Below are positions 36,404-44,926 of a DNA stretch of 64,000 bases, piece after piece. Numbering within the stretch: the first letter of the stretch is position 1; every line of letters starts with the position of its first letter. The notes beneath the pieces were generated by a model, which searched no databases, was not told the origin of the DNA, and saw nothing but the letters and a program-made list of their open reading frames with translations. Position numbers and translations under genes: made by a program. Origin of the DNA: Flavobacterium praedii (GTDB lineage: Bacteria > Bacteroidota > Bacteroidia > Flavobacteriales > Flavobacteriaceae); assembly GCF_026810365.1 (NCBI RefSeq), contig NZ_CP113948.1:3373001-3437000 (forward strand), read 5' to 3'.

Positions 36404-36832
36404 ATGTACACTATTTTACAAAAATTTCACTCTGGCTGGGCATATATTGCATTGTTAGTTCTTGTTATTGCTGTTGTTAATGCTTTAATTGGATTGGCTA
36501 CTAAAAAAGAATTTACGGCCAAAGACAGAAAAATTGCGCTGTTTGGTTTAATTGGAATACACACACAATTGTTGTTTGGTATAATTTTATACTTTGTATC
36601 TCCACTAGGACTTGCCTCTTTTGGGCTAATGTCTGATAAAGCTTTACGTTTGACTTCATTGGAGCATCCGTTAATCAATCTAATCGCAATTGCCTTAATT
36701 ACAATCGGTTGGTCAAAACATAAAAAATTAACTACAAGTGAATCAAAATTCAAAACCTTCTCTATATTTTACGGTCTAGGGTTGTTATTGGTATTAAGTA
36801 GAATTCCTTGGTCGCTATGGTTTAAAAACTAA
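36404..36832 (+). CDS. Four-helix membrane protein, cytochrome-b-like
   Basis: The 142-residue protein has four hydrophobic segments (about 11-31, 46-66, 90-105 and 120-137). Histidines occur near the membrane faces: FHSGWAYI, GIHTQLLFG, EHPLIN and SKHKK. This resembles small cytochrome b / DUF-type heme membrane proteins; heme binding is inferred only. Similar proteins are sometimes mislabelled as ribosomal protein L27, which the sequence does not support. It stands between terminators, so it is probably transcribed alone. Confidence 0.8.
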   Translation: MYTILQKFHSGWAYIALLVLVIAVVNALIGLATKKEFTAKDRKIALFGLIGIHTQLLFGIILYFVSPLGLASFGLMSDKALRLTSLEHPLINLIAIALITIGWSKHKKLTTSESKFKTFSIFYGLGLLLVLSRIPWSLWFKN

Positions 36833-36834
36833 TG

Positions 36835-36859
36835 AAAAGTCCTGAAAAGGACTTTTTTT
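36835..36859 (+). terminator. Rho-independent terminator after the cytochrome-b-like gene
   Basis: AAAAGTCCT (36835-36843), GAAA tetraloop, AGGACTTTT (36848-36856), then T. Confidence 0.85.
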
Positions 36860-36906
36860 ACCCATAATTTTTTTTATAAATCAGAGTTTCACCTAATAAA
36901 CTATAA

Positions 36907-37401
36907 ATGAAAAAAATAATCACATTGTTGTTTTTACTTGCCAATATTGGTCTAGTAAGCAGTCAAAGTTCCATTATAAACAGCAAAAAATTTACCATTA
37001 ATAAAGACACCGTAAAAAAATCAACAAAGGTTGTACTAAAAGATGTTGAGCCAATTGCTGTCGCCCCAGACTCAGCAATTATCGAAACTGGTAAATTTGT
37101 TTTCTTCAAAAAAAATGCACATGCTTCCTATTACCATGATAAATTTAATGGAAAGAGAACAGCAAGTGGCAAACGTTTTGATAATCAAAAATTAACTGCA
37201 GCTCATAGGAAATTCCCTTTCGGAACCAAACTAAAAATCACCAATGAAGCCAATGGAAAATCCGTTATTGTAGAAGTGATTGACAGAGGCCCTTTTGCCA
37301 GAGGAAGAGAAATTGACTTAAGTAAAAAAGCTTTTATGGATATTACATCCAACAAAAGGAGTGGCGCTGTTAATGTAAAAATTGAGGAATTGAGAAAATA
37401 A
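36907..37401 (+). CDS. RlpA-like double-psi beta-barrel protein (septal ring lytic transglycosylase family)
   Basis: The 164-residue secreted protein has a signal peptide (MKKIITLLFLLANIGLVSSQ). The C-terminal 90 residues are a double-psi beta-barrel with the family pattern ASYYHDKFNGKRTASGKRFD (about 76-95), AAHRKFPFGTKLKI and VEVIDRGPFARGREIDLSKK. RlpA cleaves glycan strands lacking stem peptides at division sites; the catalytic Asp of the DRGP motif is present. The usual SPOR domain is absent, so location at the septum is unclear. Confidence 0.9.
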   Translation: MKKIITLLFLLANIGLVSSQSSIINSKKFTINKDTVKKSTKVVLKDVEPIAVAPDSAIIETGKFVFFKKNAHASYYHDKFNGKRTASGKRFDNQKLTAAHRKFPFGTKLKITNEANGKSVIVEVIDRGPFARGREIDLSKKAFMDITSNKRSGAVNVKIEELRK

Positions 37402-37442
37402 TTGCTTTTTTAGGAACTAGTAACAAAATATTACTCAAACAA

Positions 37443-37910
37443 TTACCAACTCTTAAAAGGATTCTTACTCAAATAAGCATTGTAGTATCTGTTGTCATTA
37501 GTGACTTCTTCTCCCAGCCAAATTGGTTTTTCAAAGGATTCTTCTTCTGACTGTAATTCAATTTCAGCCATAATCAATCCTTCATTTTCGCCATAGAACT
37601 CATCTACTTCAAAAATATGATGGCCCGTTTTGATTTCAAAGCGGGTTTTGTCTATTACGCCCTTTTCACATAAAAGCAATAATTTCTCGGCTTCATCAAC
37701 AGGGATCTCTTTTTCCCATTCAAATCTGGACATGCCTGATTCGTTTGATATTCCTTTTATAGTCAAAAAACCTTTGTTGCCTTTCACACGAACGCGAACC
37801 GTTCTTTCAGGAATGGAGCTTAAATAGCCTTGCTTTATTCTGTTTTGATTGAAAGCCACTTCTTTGAAAGCTTTCGAAGTAACCAAAAATTTTCTTTCTA
37901 TTTCTACCAT
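37443..37910 (-). CDS. CYTH-domain protein (triphosphate tunnel metalloenzyme family)
   Basis: The 155-residue protein starts MVEIERKFLV, the ExExK signature of CYTH domains, and has the conserved basic strands RTVRVRVKGNKGFLTIKG and EWEKEIPVDEAEKLL. The fold is an eight-stranded tunnel that binds triphosphate with metal ions. Bacterial members include triphosphatases and class IV adenylyl cyclases; short single-domain members are more often triphosphatases. It is divergent from dinB. Confidence 0.9.
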   Translation of the reverse strand: MVEIERKFLVTSKAFKEVAFNQNRIKQGYLSSIPERTVRVRVKGNKGFLTIKGISNESGMSRFEWEKEIPVDEAEKLLLLCEKGVIDKTRFEIKTGHHIFEVDEFYGENEGLIMAEIELQSEEESFEKPIWLGEEVTNDNRYYNAYLSKNPFKSW

Positions 37911-38093
37911 TTATTTGAAGTATAAGGAGCTTTTTCCAGCTGTACACTATATTCCCAATTAACAAAAACTACGACAAAAAAGTTTTGTTTTTCTAAATCG
38001 GGAGATGCCGTTTCCATCTGGGCTAGTCAGTGCATCAAAGATATTCATTTATTTTTTAACAGTTCCGTTGTTCCATTTTTTTCAAAACGTTTT

Positions 38094-38101
38094 TAAATTT
38101 G
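38094..38101 (+). promoter_or_regulatory. -7 element of dinB promoter, very close to the ATG
   Basis: TAAATTTG (TTG at 38068-38070, spacer 23) lies 4 nt before the dinB ATG at 38106, so the transcript may be leaderless or nearly so. Confidence 0.45.
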
Positions 38102-38105
38102 TAAA

Positions 38106-39188
38106 ATGCTCGAACCACCTCCATATAGAAAAATCATACACATTGACATGGATGCTTTCTATGCTTCAGTCGAGCAAATGGACAACCCTGATTTAAAAGG
38201 AAAACCTATAGCAGTAGGCGGTGCCGAAAATCGAGGTGTCGTTTCTGCGGCTAGTTATGAGGCTAGAAAATTTGGTGTTCGTTCAGCTTTGAGTGGAGTT
38301 TTGGCTAAAAAAAATTGCCCAGAACTTATTTTTGTAAGCCCTCGTTTTGACCGATACAAGGAAATATCCAAAAAAATCCATAAAATATTTCGAGATTATA
38401 CAGATTTGATTGAGCCTCTATCTTTAGACGAAGCTTATCTGGATGTTACTCAAAACAAGAAAGGAAATCCTAGCGCCAGTTTATTGGCACATGAAATTCG
38501 CCAAAGAATTTTTAATGAAGTTGGGCTTACGGCTTCGGCTGGAATTTCGGTCAATAAGTTTGTCGCCAAAATTGCCAGTGATTACAATAAACCCAATGGT
38601 CAAAAAACGGTAAATCCTGACGAAGTTATTCCTTTTCTGGAGCAATTACCCATTCAAAAATTCTATGGAGTGGGGAAGGTAACAACCGAAAAAATGTTTC
38701 AACTTGGGATTTTTACAGGCTTAGATTTAAAAACAAAATCAATCGAGTTCCTTGATAAACATTTTGGAAAGTCTGGCGGTTTCTATTACAATGTAGTGCG
38801 GGGCATTCACAACAGTGAAGTAAAATCAAATCGGATTACAAAATCAGTGGCAGCAGAACATACTTTTGATATCAATCTTTCTTCTGAAATATTTATGATT
38901 GAGAAACTTGAAAAAATTGCGGCCGAATTAGAACGCCGTTTAAAAAAACACCAAATTTCAGGCAAAACGATTACGTTGAAAATAAAATACAGCGATTTTA
39001 CTCAACAAACACGAAGTAAAACAATGCCTTATTTTATTTCGAATAAATCGCTTATTCTGGAAATTGTAAAGGAGTTATTGTACCAAGAAAAGATGAAAGA
39101 CTCTGTTCGACTTCTTGGAATTTCCTTAAGTAATTTGAATACAGAAATTAAAAAAACAATTGTCGTACAGCTTAAATTTGATTTTTGA
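38106..39188 (+). CDS. dinB: DNA polymerase IV (Y family)
   Basis: The 360-residue translesion polymerase has the catalytic motifs HIDMDAFYASVEQMDNP (about 13-29, first Asp) and EPLSLDEAYLDVT (about 101-113, Asp-Glu pair), then the palm/finger region ASYEARKFGVRSALSG, a HhH thumb (FYGVGKVTTEKMFQLGIFTG) and a little-finger domain. It copies damaged DNA without proofreading. The C-terminus lacks a clear beta-clamp motif at the very end. No LexA-like site was identified in the short upstream region. Confidence 0.95.
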   Translation: MLEPPPYRKIIHIDMDAFYASVEQMDNPDLKGKPIAVGGAENRGVVSAASYEARKFGVRSALSGVLAKKNCPELIFVSPRFDRYKEISKKIHKIFRDYTDLIEPLSLDEAYLDVTQNKKGNPSASLLAHEIRQRIFNEVGLTASAGISVNKFVAKIASDYNKPNGQKTVNPDEVIPFLEQLPIQKFYGVGKVTTEKMFQLGIFTGLDLKTKSIEFLDKHFGKSGGFYYNVVRGIHNSEVKSNRITKSVAAEHTFDINLSSEIFMIEKLEKIAAELERRLKKHQISGKTITLKIKYSDFTQQTRSKTMPYFISNKSLILEIVKELLYQEKMKDSVRLLGISLSNLNTEIKKTIVVQLKFDF

Positions 39189-39234
39189 TCAATAAAACTT
39201 TGGTTCAACAATAGTTAAACCCTAACGAATTGTA

Positions 39235-39263
39235 TTGTGTTCTTTGTATTGTTTTTATATTTG
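39235..39263 (+). promoter_or_regulatory. Promoter of the PAS-domain gene
   Basis: TTG (39235-39237), an 18-nt spacer and TATATTTG (39256-39263): an excellent match. It overlaps the longer ORF extension from 39237, which argues for the start at 39282. Confidence 0.65.
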
Positions 39264-39281
39264 AACCTTAAAATCAATATT

Positions 39282-39797
39282 ATGGCAACTCAAAATGACA
39301 ATAATAATCCTAAAGCAAAGTATCTCTGCTCCTTAAAGTGGAATGCCATTCCTTTAATTTCTTGGGGTTTTAGTGCTACTTATAAAACGGAACTAAAAAA
39401 TGTAGTTTTGGATTATAATAAAATCGCGATAATTTCCAATTCAAAAAAATGGAAAAATGCAGATTGGGATTTCAAAAATAAATTGGAAGAAAAGGTTATT
39501 TTGATCACAGATGCCAATTTGAATATTGTTTTTGCATCACATAGTTTGCATAAAATGAATGGATATAGAGAGCAGGAAGTGCTTGGAAAAAGTCCAAAAA
39601 TGTTTCAGGGCAAAGCAACTGTTATGACAACCTCCCTTGAAATCAGAGAGGCAATTACACTACAAAAACCATTCGTTAAACAAGTTTTAAATTATAAAAA
39701 AAGCGGAGAACTATATTATTGCAATATTGAAGGTTTTCCCATTTTTAATAAAAAAGGAGAGTTAGTAAACTTCATAGCATTTGAGCAGGCTGCTTAA
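39282..39797 (+). CDS. PAS-domain protein, single domain
   Basis: The start at 39282 (MATQNDNNNPKAKYLCSLKW) is chosen because the promoter lies over the alternative ATG at 39237. The 171-residue cytoplasmic protein has a PAS domain in its C-terminal two thirds: VILITDANLNIVFASHSLHK, MNGYREQEVLGKSPKMFQG, and ELYYCNIEGFPIFNKKGELV. The LOV-type flavin-binding cysteine motif is absent (GKSPKMFQG in its place), so blue-light sensing is unlikely. No output domain is present; it may signal by protein contacts. It converges on the transglutaminase gene with a 26-bp gap. Confidence 0.85.
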   Translation: MATQNDNNNPKAKYLCSLKWNAIPLISWGFSATYKTELKNVVLDYNKIAIISNSKKWKNADWDFKNKLEEKVILITDANLNIVFASHSLHKMNGYREQEVLGKSPKMFQGKATVMTTSLEIREAITLQKPFVKQVLNYKKSGELYYCNIEGFPIFNKKGELVNFIAFEQAA

Positions 39798-39823
39798 CTT
39801 ATAAAAGATACTTATTTAGAATA

Positions 39824-40771
39824 CTATTGTTGTTGCTGCTGATGTTGTTCTATATAGCTTATTTGTTCCTTAACTTCCTGTGGAATTTCTTCAAGAAGAA
39901 CATCGTTTATTTCTTCATAATGTCTGCCGTCTTCATAGCCTATTGATACACATACAGAGAGCGTTTGTCTTGCAAGTCCTTTAAAAGTTCCTTTAATTGG
40001 GGTGCAATCATAAAAATTTCTTCCTACAGCCAATTTTACATGATTGTCCATTGTCCATATATTATTGGTGGGATCTAAACCTAACCAGCCTTGCGAAGGG
40101 GTGTAAATTTCGACCCAGGCGTGTGTCGCTCCTTCGCCCCTTAATCCGCTTTCGTAGGGGCAAATGTATCCACTCACATATCTGGCAGGAATGCCAACAG
40201 TACGAACTAGTTGCAACAATACATGCGCAAAATCTTGGCATACTCCCTTTTTAAGGGTTAGAATTTCATCAATTGTAGTTTCGATATTCGTAATTCCTTT
40301 AGTGTAAGTAAAGTTATCGAATATGTACTGATTGCATAATTGTGCAATTTCTATAATAGGTTTATTGGTTACATCTATTGATGCCAAAATGGTTTTTATC
40401 TCCTCTTGTTTTACAATAACCTCTGGATAACTAAGTCTTAATAAGGTTATGTTTTCACTTTTTTCTTTCTCAATGTCTTTTATGGTATTACTGTCAAAAG
40501 CGGGTATTTTTAGAGAATGATTCACTTGAACAGTCATTCTGGATTCAATGACCATTTCTTCATGTGCCTCAAGATTGTTAAAATTGGCAACTTTATTACC
40601 GTAGTAGTCATGATAATATTCTACTTCTGGATTATGAGTGATTAAAAGTTGGTAATCGATGACGTCTTGATTGCTAAAATTATGAGGAAATAGGCGTAAC
40701 TCGTTTATACTTTCTTTTATTGGCCAGTTGTATTGGTATTTTGTAATGTGAACTATTTTGAATATTGCCAT
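39824..40771 (-). CDS. Transglutaminase-like cysteine protease family protein
   Basis: The 315-residue protein has an N-terminal beta-rich domain (IVHITKYQYNWPIKESINEL) typical of bacterial transglutaminase-like proteins. The catalytic core has Cys in LKKGVCQDFAHVLLQL (about 174-189), His in GEGATHAWVEIYTPSQGWLG (about 212-231) and Asp in LDPTNNIW. The triad is complete. The C-terminus ends in a Gln-rich tail. It is the last gene of the ATP-grasp / small protein / alpha-E / transglutaminase cluster; 6 nt separate it from the alpha-E gene. Confidence 0.93.
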   Translation of the reverse strand: MAIFKIVHITKYQYNWPIKESINELRLFPHNFSNQDVIDYQLLITHNPEVEYYHDYYGNKVANFNNLEAHEEMVIESRMTVQVNHSLKIPAFDSNTIKDIEKEKSENITLLRLSYPEVIVKQEEIKTILASIDVTNKPIIEIAQLCNQYIFDNFTYTKGITNIETTIDEILTLKKGVCQDFAHVLLQLVRTVGIPARYVSGYICPYESGLRGEGATHAWVEIYTPSQGWLGLDPTNNIWTMDNHVKLAVGRNFYDCTPIKGTFKGLARQTLSVCVSIGYEDGRHYEEINDVLLEEIPQEVKEQISYIEQHQQQQQ

Positions 40772-40777
40772 AAGTTA

Positions 40778-41731
40778 TTAGGTGTAGGAAAAAAATAATT
40801 TTGAGAAGTCAACTGAAAACTGATTTAATTGTGTTTTTGTAGTTTCCAGAACCTCTTCTAACTGTGTGCCAGTTAGGTGATGATAGTCTGTAAAGTCAAC
40901 ATAACTTTTTAATCTTCCAAATTGATTGTATAATTTTCGAGCTTCACTTATTTCACTGTCTTTAACGAGGCAATCCAAATATTTATTAATTAAATCTAAC
41001 GTATAGATTACAGAATGGGCAAAATCGCGATTGAAAATCACATGTTGAACTATTTTTCTGTTGTGTTTAAGGTTGCTGTAACTTTTTAGATATAATTCAT
41101 ATCCAGATAATGAAAGTAATAATCTTCTCCAGTACATTACATCTTCATTTCCTTCCAAATTGTATTGAATCGGTGCATAATAGGCTTGAGTCATTGAGAT
41201 GGTTTGTAAGCATCTCTCAATTAGTTTTCCAATATTCGAAAAACTCCATCCAAGTCCTCTTGGCATAGTAACGTGTAATATACCATTATAGAGCAAGAGG
41301 TCTTTATTGAGTTTATTTACAATTTGTAAAGCATCTGAAGTTTCTAGTTTTTTGGGAAGATCTGGGGAATTCATAAAGTGATACAATGAATTGATATGTT
41401 CCCAAAGCTCTTTGGTTATTTTGTCTTGAGATCCTCTCGCATTTTCCCGAGCTTTTAAAATCAAATTTTTTACCGAATTGTGGTTTAAGCTATCGCAAAT
41501 AATGTATTTCAAAACAAAGTTAGTATCGTATTGAAATTCGTTTATCTGACTGCATGTTAGGTCAGTGTAGTATTTTAACAGCGGTTTGTAGCCTTGGCAA
41601 TCCTCGGTTTCTTTGTCGAATGACAATATGTAACTGGTATTAAGAGTTAGCAGCATGCCATCGGTTCTTTCCATATATCTGTTGAGCCAAAACATTCCGT
41701 CTGCAACTCGACTTAGCATATTTGCTTTCAT
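40778..41731 (-). CDS. Alpha-E domain protein
   Basis: I favour the start at 41731 (MKANMLSRVADGMFWLNRYM) because alpha-E proteins begin MLSRVA; the frame is open to an ATG at 41794, and 41719 is also possible. The protein is about 317 residues, all helical, with the marker ERTDGMLLTLNTSYIL near the N-terminus and YWRRLLLSLSGYELYLKSY in the middle. Alpha-E proteins are found beside circularly permuted ATP-grasp and transglutaminase genes and are thought to take part in synthesis or processing of a small peptide. The biochemical role is not known. Confidence 0.9.
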   Translation of the reverse strand: MKANMLSRVADGMFWLNRYMERTDGMLLTLNTSYILSFDKETEDCQGYKPLLKYYTDLTCSQINEFQYDTNFVLKYIICDSLNHNSVKNLILKARENARGSQDKITKELWEHINSLYHFMNSPDLPKKLETSDALQIVNKLNKDLLLYNGILHVTMPRGLGWSFSNIGKLIERCLQTISMTQAYYAPIQYNLEGNEDVMYWRRLLLSLSGYELYLKSYSNLKHNRKIVQHVIFNRDFAHSVIYTLDLINKYLDCLVKDSEISEARKLYNQFGRLKSYVDFTDYHHLTGTQLEEVLETTKTQLNQFSVDFSKLFFSYT

Positions 41732-41812
41732 TTGATCCGATTTATAAAATGTAAAAAAACTTTGTTTAGTAATAGATTTGGGATAGCTTTTCAATCCTAA
41801 TTATTGGGGCGT

Positions 41813-41920
41813 GACTCTGTTGAGCAAAGGGGCTTACATACAGTGCCGCTTATACAGCCCCTTTACTCAACAGAGTCGGGCTATCACGAGCGCACGGCGC
41901 CTTGCTCTATCCCTCACGCA
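41813..41920 (+). repeat. Two-hairpin intergenic element, family A copy 3
   Basis: The stem 41813-41834 (GACTCTGTTGAGCAAAGGGG, then CT) pairs with 41856-41877, 21 of 22 positions. GTCGGGCT (41875-41882), a second weaker hairpin and CTATCCCTCACGC follow. It splits the minus-strand ATP-grasp cluster. The rest of the gap to 42249 shows nothing I can name. Confidence 0.8.
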
Positions 41921-42249
41921 AAATGACGTTAAGTTTAGATATTTTAGATTAAGGATTGCCGATTTTTTATGACAGAGCTTGTCTTGCTAAATATTTGATT
42001 GTCAATTTCACAACCATTTTTATATCTGTTGTCAAAAAGCGTAAATCAAAAATCTGCTATCATTTTATCCTTAACTTTATCAAATTGCCTCGGTAAACCC
42101 CATAAATCATCAGCTCCTAAATAGTTGCGAGTTCATAATGATTGGAGAATAGTGCCTAAATGATGCTCTATTTTAACATTTGTAGATAATAGGCTCCACA
42201 ATTGATTCTATTATAGATTCTATAATAGCAGCTTGATTTTCAATTTGAC

Positions 42250-42609
42250 TTAACATGTTTGTTTCCATTTTGTTTGATTTATAAATTGATAATAGTAGTT
42301 TTTTAATTTATGTAAAAATTGCATTATAGAATTTTCTTCTGATTTACTTTTTGGCCTTTCCAAAATTGGTTCAAGAGTTGTTTTAGACGGTTTTCTTTTT
42401 TCTTTTTTTGGGATAATTTCAATATTGGATTCTAAATTCGGGATTTCTGGTTCTGCTGATATTGTTATTTTTTGGATTATCGGTTCTTCTGAAATCTCTG
42501 CTATAAGTTCATTTGGTTTCGCTTCGTTTAAATGGATTAAAACCATTTCTGGTAAAAAAGCAAACATTGGTTTGTCGTTTTTTTCTGAGTTTAAGATTTT
42601 CTTTTTCAT
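42250..42609 (-). CDS. Small hypothetical protein within the ATP-grasp cluster
   Basis: The 119-residue ORF starts 29 nt after the ATP-grasp stop in the same direction. It has no signal peptide. The middle is rich in Glu, Pro and Lys (EEPIIQKITISAEPEIPNLE ... PKKEKRKPSKTTLEPILERP) and looks disordered; the end is aromatic and basic (FLHKLKNYYYQFINQTKW). Its position within the cluster makes a small substrate or partner conceivable, but this is speculation. It could also be a decayed remnant. Confidence 0.5.
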   Translation of the reverse strand: MKKKILNSEKNDKPMFAFLPEMVLIHLNEAKPNELIAEISEEPIIQKITISAEPEIPNLESNIEIIPKKEKRKPSKTTLEPILERPKSKSEENSIMQFLHKLKNYYYQFINQTKWKQTC

Positions 42610-42638
42610 TTTGATTCATTTTAAAATTTAAAACGAAA

Positions 42639-44075
42639 TTACTTTATGATCCAAGTGTCTTTGCTTCCTCCACCCTGAGAAGAGTTTACAACCAATGAAC
42701 CTTTTGTTAGTGCGACTCGAGTAAGTCCTCCAGGTACTATTTCTACTCCATTGGGTCCACATAAAGCATAAGGTCTTAGATCAACATGGCGTAATTTCAA
42801 TTGGCCATCTATTAAGCAGGGAACGGTGCTGAGTTGAATGATAGGTTGTGCGATAAAATTTCTGGGGTTGGCAAGAATGGCTGTTTTGCCATTTTCAAGT
42901 TCTTCTTGAGAAGCTTTGTTTCCCATAATCATTCCGTAACCGCCGCTTCCATTGGTTTCTTTGATTACCATATTTTCCATATCGGCAAATACCAATTCTC
43001 TTTCTTCTTTGTTTTCCATTTGGTATGTTGGAACATTTTTAAGTATGGGTTCTTCGTTAAGGTAATATTTTATCATATCAGGAACGTAAGCATAGACCGC
43101 TTTGTCATCGGCAACTCCATTACCTACAGCATTGACTAATGCTACGTTGCCGTGGCGATAGGCGCTAATAAGTCCGGGTACGCCCAGTGTGCTTTCGGGT
43201 TTAAAAACCAATGGATCGAGATAATCATCATCTAAACGTCGGTAAATTACATCCACTTGATGCAGTCCCGAAGTGGTTTTCATATACACTTTGTTATTAT
43301 TTACTACCAAATCTCTTCCTTCTACAAGCGGAATTCCCATTTGGCGGGCCAAGAAAGTATGCTCGTAGTAAGCCGAATTATAGACGCCCGGTGTAAGTAA
43401 AACCACGTTAGGATTGGATATATTTCGGGGAGATAGCGATACTAGTATATTATGAAATATCATTGGATAGTTTCCTACCATGCTTACTTTGTTGGAGGTA
43501 AGCATGTCTGGAAAAATTCGTTTGGTAATTTCGCGATTCTCCAACATGTAACTCACACCGCTGGGACATCTCAAGTTGTCTTCAAGAACGTAAAATTCAC
43601 CTTTTGCACCACGAATTAAATCAATTCCAGCAATATGTACATGAATGTTATGAGGTACTTTTATTCCATGAACTTCCTGTATATAATGCGGGCAAGAGGC
43701 TACTAATGCAGCAGGAATTATTCCATCTTTTATTATGTGCTGTCCATTATAGACATCTTCCAGAAATAGATTAAGGGCTTTTAGGCGTTGTTTAATCCCC
43801 GTTTCTACTTCGCTCCATTCGGCTTTTGTTATGATTCTTGGAATGATATCAAAAGGGAATATTCTTTCTATCCCTTGATCATCATCACTATATACTGTAA
43901 ATGTAATGCCCTGGTTCATGAACAAATCCGAAGCCTGAATTTGTTTGTCGTTTAGGTTTTCTGGATTTAATCTTTGTAAGGTTTGAAGAACTTGAGCATA
44001 GGAATCTCTCACGCCTTCATTGGAGAACATTTCATCCCATCCTTTTGGGTTTAGTTTTGGCATCACTTTCATCAT
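42639..44075 (-). CDS. Circularly permuted ATP-grasp protein
   Basis: The 478-residue protein belongs to the circularly permuted type 2 ATP-grasp family. Conserved parts: the N-terminal GWDEMFSNEGVRDSYAQV, FTVYSDDDQGIERIFPFDIIPRII (about 57-80), DLIRGAKGEFYVLEDNLRCPSGVSYMLENR (about 152-181) and the C-terminal ATP loop NMVIKETNGSGGYGMIMG (about 372-389). ATP-grasp enzymes ligate a carboxylate to an amine through an acyl phosphate. With alpha-E and transglutaminase proteins it forms a recurrent module whose product is not established. It is first in the minus-strand cluster. Confidence 0.92.
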   Translation of the reverse strand: MMKVMPKLNPKGWDEMFSNEGVRDSYAQVLQTLQRLNPENLNDKQIQASDLFMNQGITFTVYSDDDQGIERIFPFDIIPRIITKAEWSEVETGIKQRLKALNLFLEDVYNGQHIIKDGIIPAALVASCPHYIQEVHGIKVPHNIHVHIAGIDLIRGAKGEFYVLEDNLRCPSGVSYMLENREITKRIFPDMLTSNKVSMVGNYPMIFHNILVSLSPRNISNPNVVLLTPGVYNSAYYEHTFLARQMGIPLVEGRDLVVNNNKVYMKTTSGLHQVDVIYRRLDDDYLDPLVFKPESTLGVPGLISAYRHGNVALVNAVGNGVADDKAVYAYVPDMIKYYLNEEPILKNVPTYQMENKEERELVFADMENMVIKETNGSGGYGMIMGNKASQEELENGKTAILANPRNFIAQPIIQLSTVPCLIDGQLKLRHVDLRPYALCGPNGVEIVPGGLTRVALTKGSLVVNSSQGGGSKDTWIIK

Positions 44076-44508
44076 ATTTCTCAGTATTAAATAATTAATA
44101 AGTATGATTCAAAATGGCTTTTAGAGCTTAATTTTGAACTAAAATATTAAATTATTATCACCAAAAAATACAATGTTGTGATTATTTGGTAATTTATATG
44201 ACTTTCTTTTTGAGGGAATCATTTTTTGTCAATTCTAATTTTTTTGATTGAATTTTTTTTTGATTTCGCATTTGGAAAATGGAATTTATTGACAACACCC
44301 TTGTTTAGTGATGGGTGTTATAAAGTTTATATCGAAAATTACTTGAAAATTTCAATTTGTTTTTCAATATTTAGTGTTTGTGCTTTGTTTTTATAGGGAG
44401 TCTGAGGAAATGACTCTCAATCTTATGCGTTTTTATGAAATTCAAGTCTCATATCAAAATTAGAAGTGAATCCAATATAGAAACGTTTTTGACTTGATCC
44501 GTTTTAGT
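44076..44508. other. Gene-free stretch before the insertion sequence
   Basis: The stretch is AT-rich and has no credible ORF. It should hold the promoter of the ATP-grasp gene, but I cannot point to a convincing TTG/TAnnTTTG pair. The last 16 nt (44493-44508) read CTTGATCC-GTTTTAGT; the second half is the left target duplication of the IS. Confidence 0.4.
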
Positions 44509-44554
44509 GGATCAAGAACAAAACCTGGGGAGAAATAATTAAAAAGTCTGATAT

Positions 44555-44926
44555 TTGCAAAAAACTAGTAGAGAATTGGAATCGTATATAGAACTATTGA
44601 AATTAATATTACCTGAGTTTTTGATTGAGAATTTTAATCTAACCTCATTCAAGAATTCAGAAGAAAATCTGCATTTGTATTTTGAAGAAAAAGCGACTAC
44701 TCCCAAAGAATTTACTGCTGTAGAATTGATCTCCAAAGGCTTTCTGGACGAGGTCACTATTCAGGATTTCCCTCTAAGAGGTAAGTTAGTATATTTGCAT
44801 ATCAAAAGACGTCGTTGGACCAATAAGACCACAAGAGAAATTATTAAAAGAGATTGGACTTTAGTTGCTAAAGGAACCCGCATGACTCATGAGTTTGCGG
44901 CTTTTTTAAAAGAAATTAATAGATAA
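44555..44926 (+). CDS. ISAon1-type transposase, N-terminal ORF
   Basis: The 123-residue product (LELIKLILPEFLIENF-type start, ... RRRWTNKTTREIIKRDWTLV ... GTRMTHEFAAFLKEINR) corresponds to the N-terminal region of ISAon1-type transposases, probably the DNA-binding part. It ends at TAA 44924-44926. The catalytic ORF is in the +1 frame and is open from 44910, so the full transposase would need a +1 shift in the overlap 44910-44926 (codons AAT AGA TAA T). A two-ORF layout is usual for these elements as far as I recall. Confidence 0.75.
   Translation: MQKTSRELESYIELLKLILPEFLIENFNLTSFKNSEENLHLYFEEKATTPKEFTAVELISKGFLDEVTIQDFPLRGKLVYLHIKRRRWTNKTTREIIKRDWTLVAKGTRMTHEFAAFLKEINR

Noticed and set aside
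36404..36832. Label as ribosomal protein L27
   Set aside because: The product has four membrane helices and no L27 features; this label is an old mis-annotation as far as I recall.
39237..39281. Upstream start for the PAS gene
   Set aside because: The likely promoter (39235-39263) lies over this start, so the transcript begins downstream of it.
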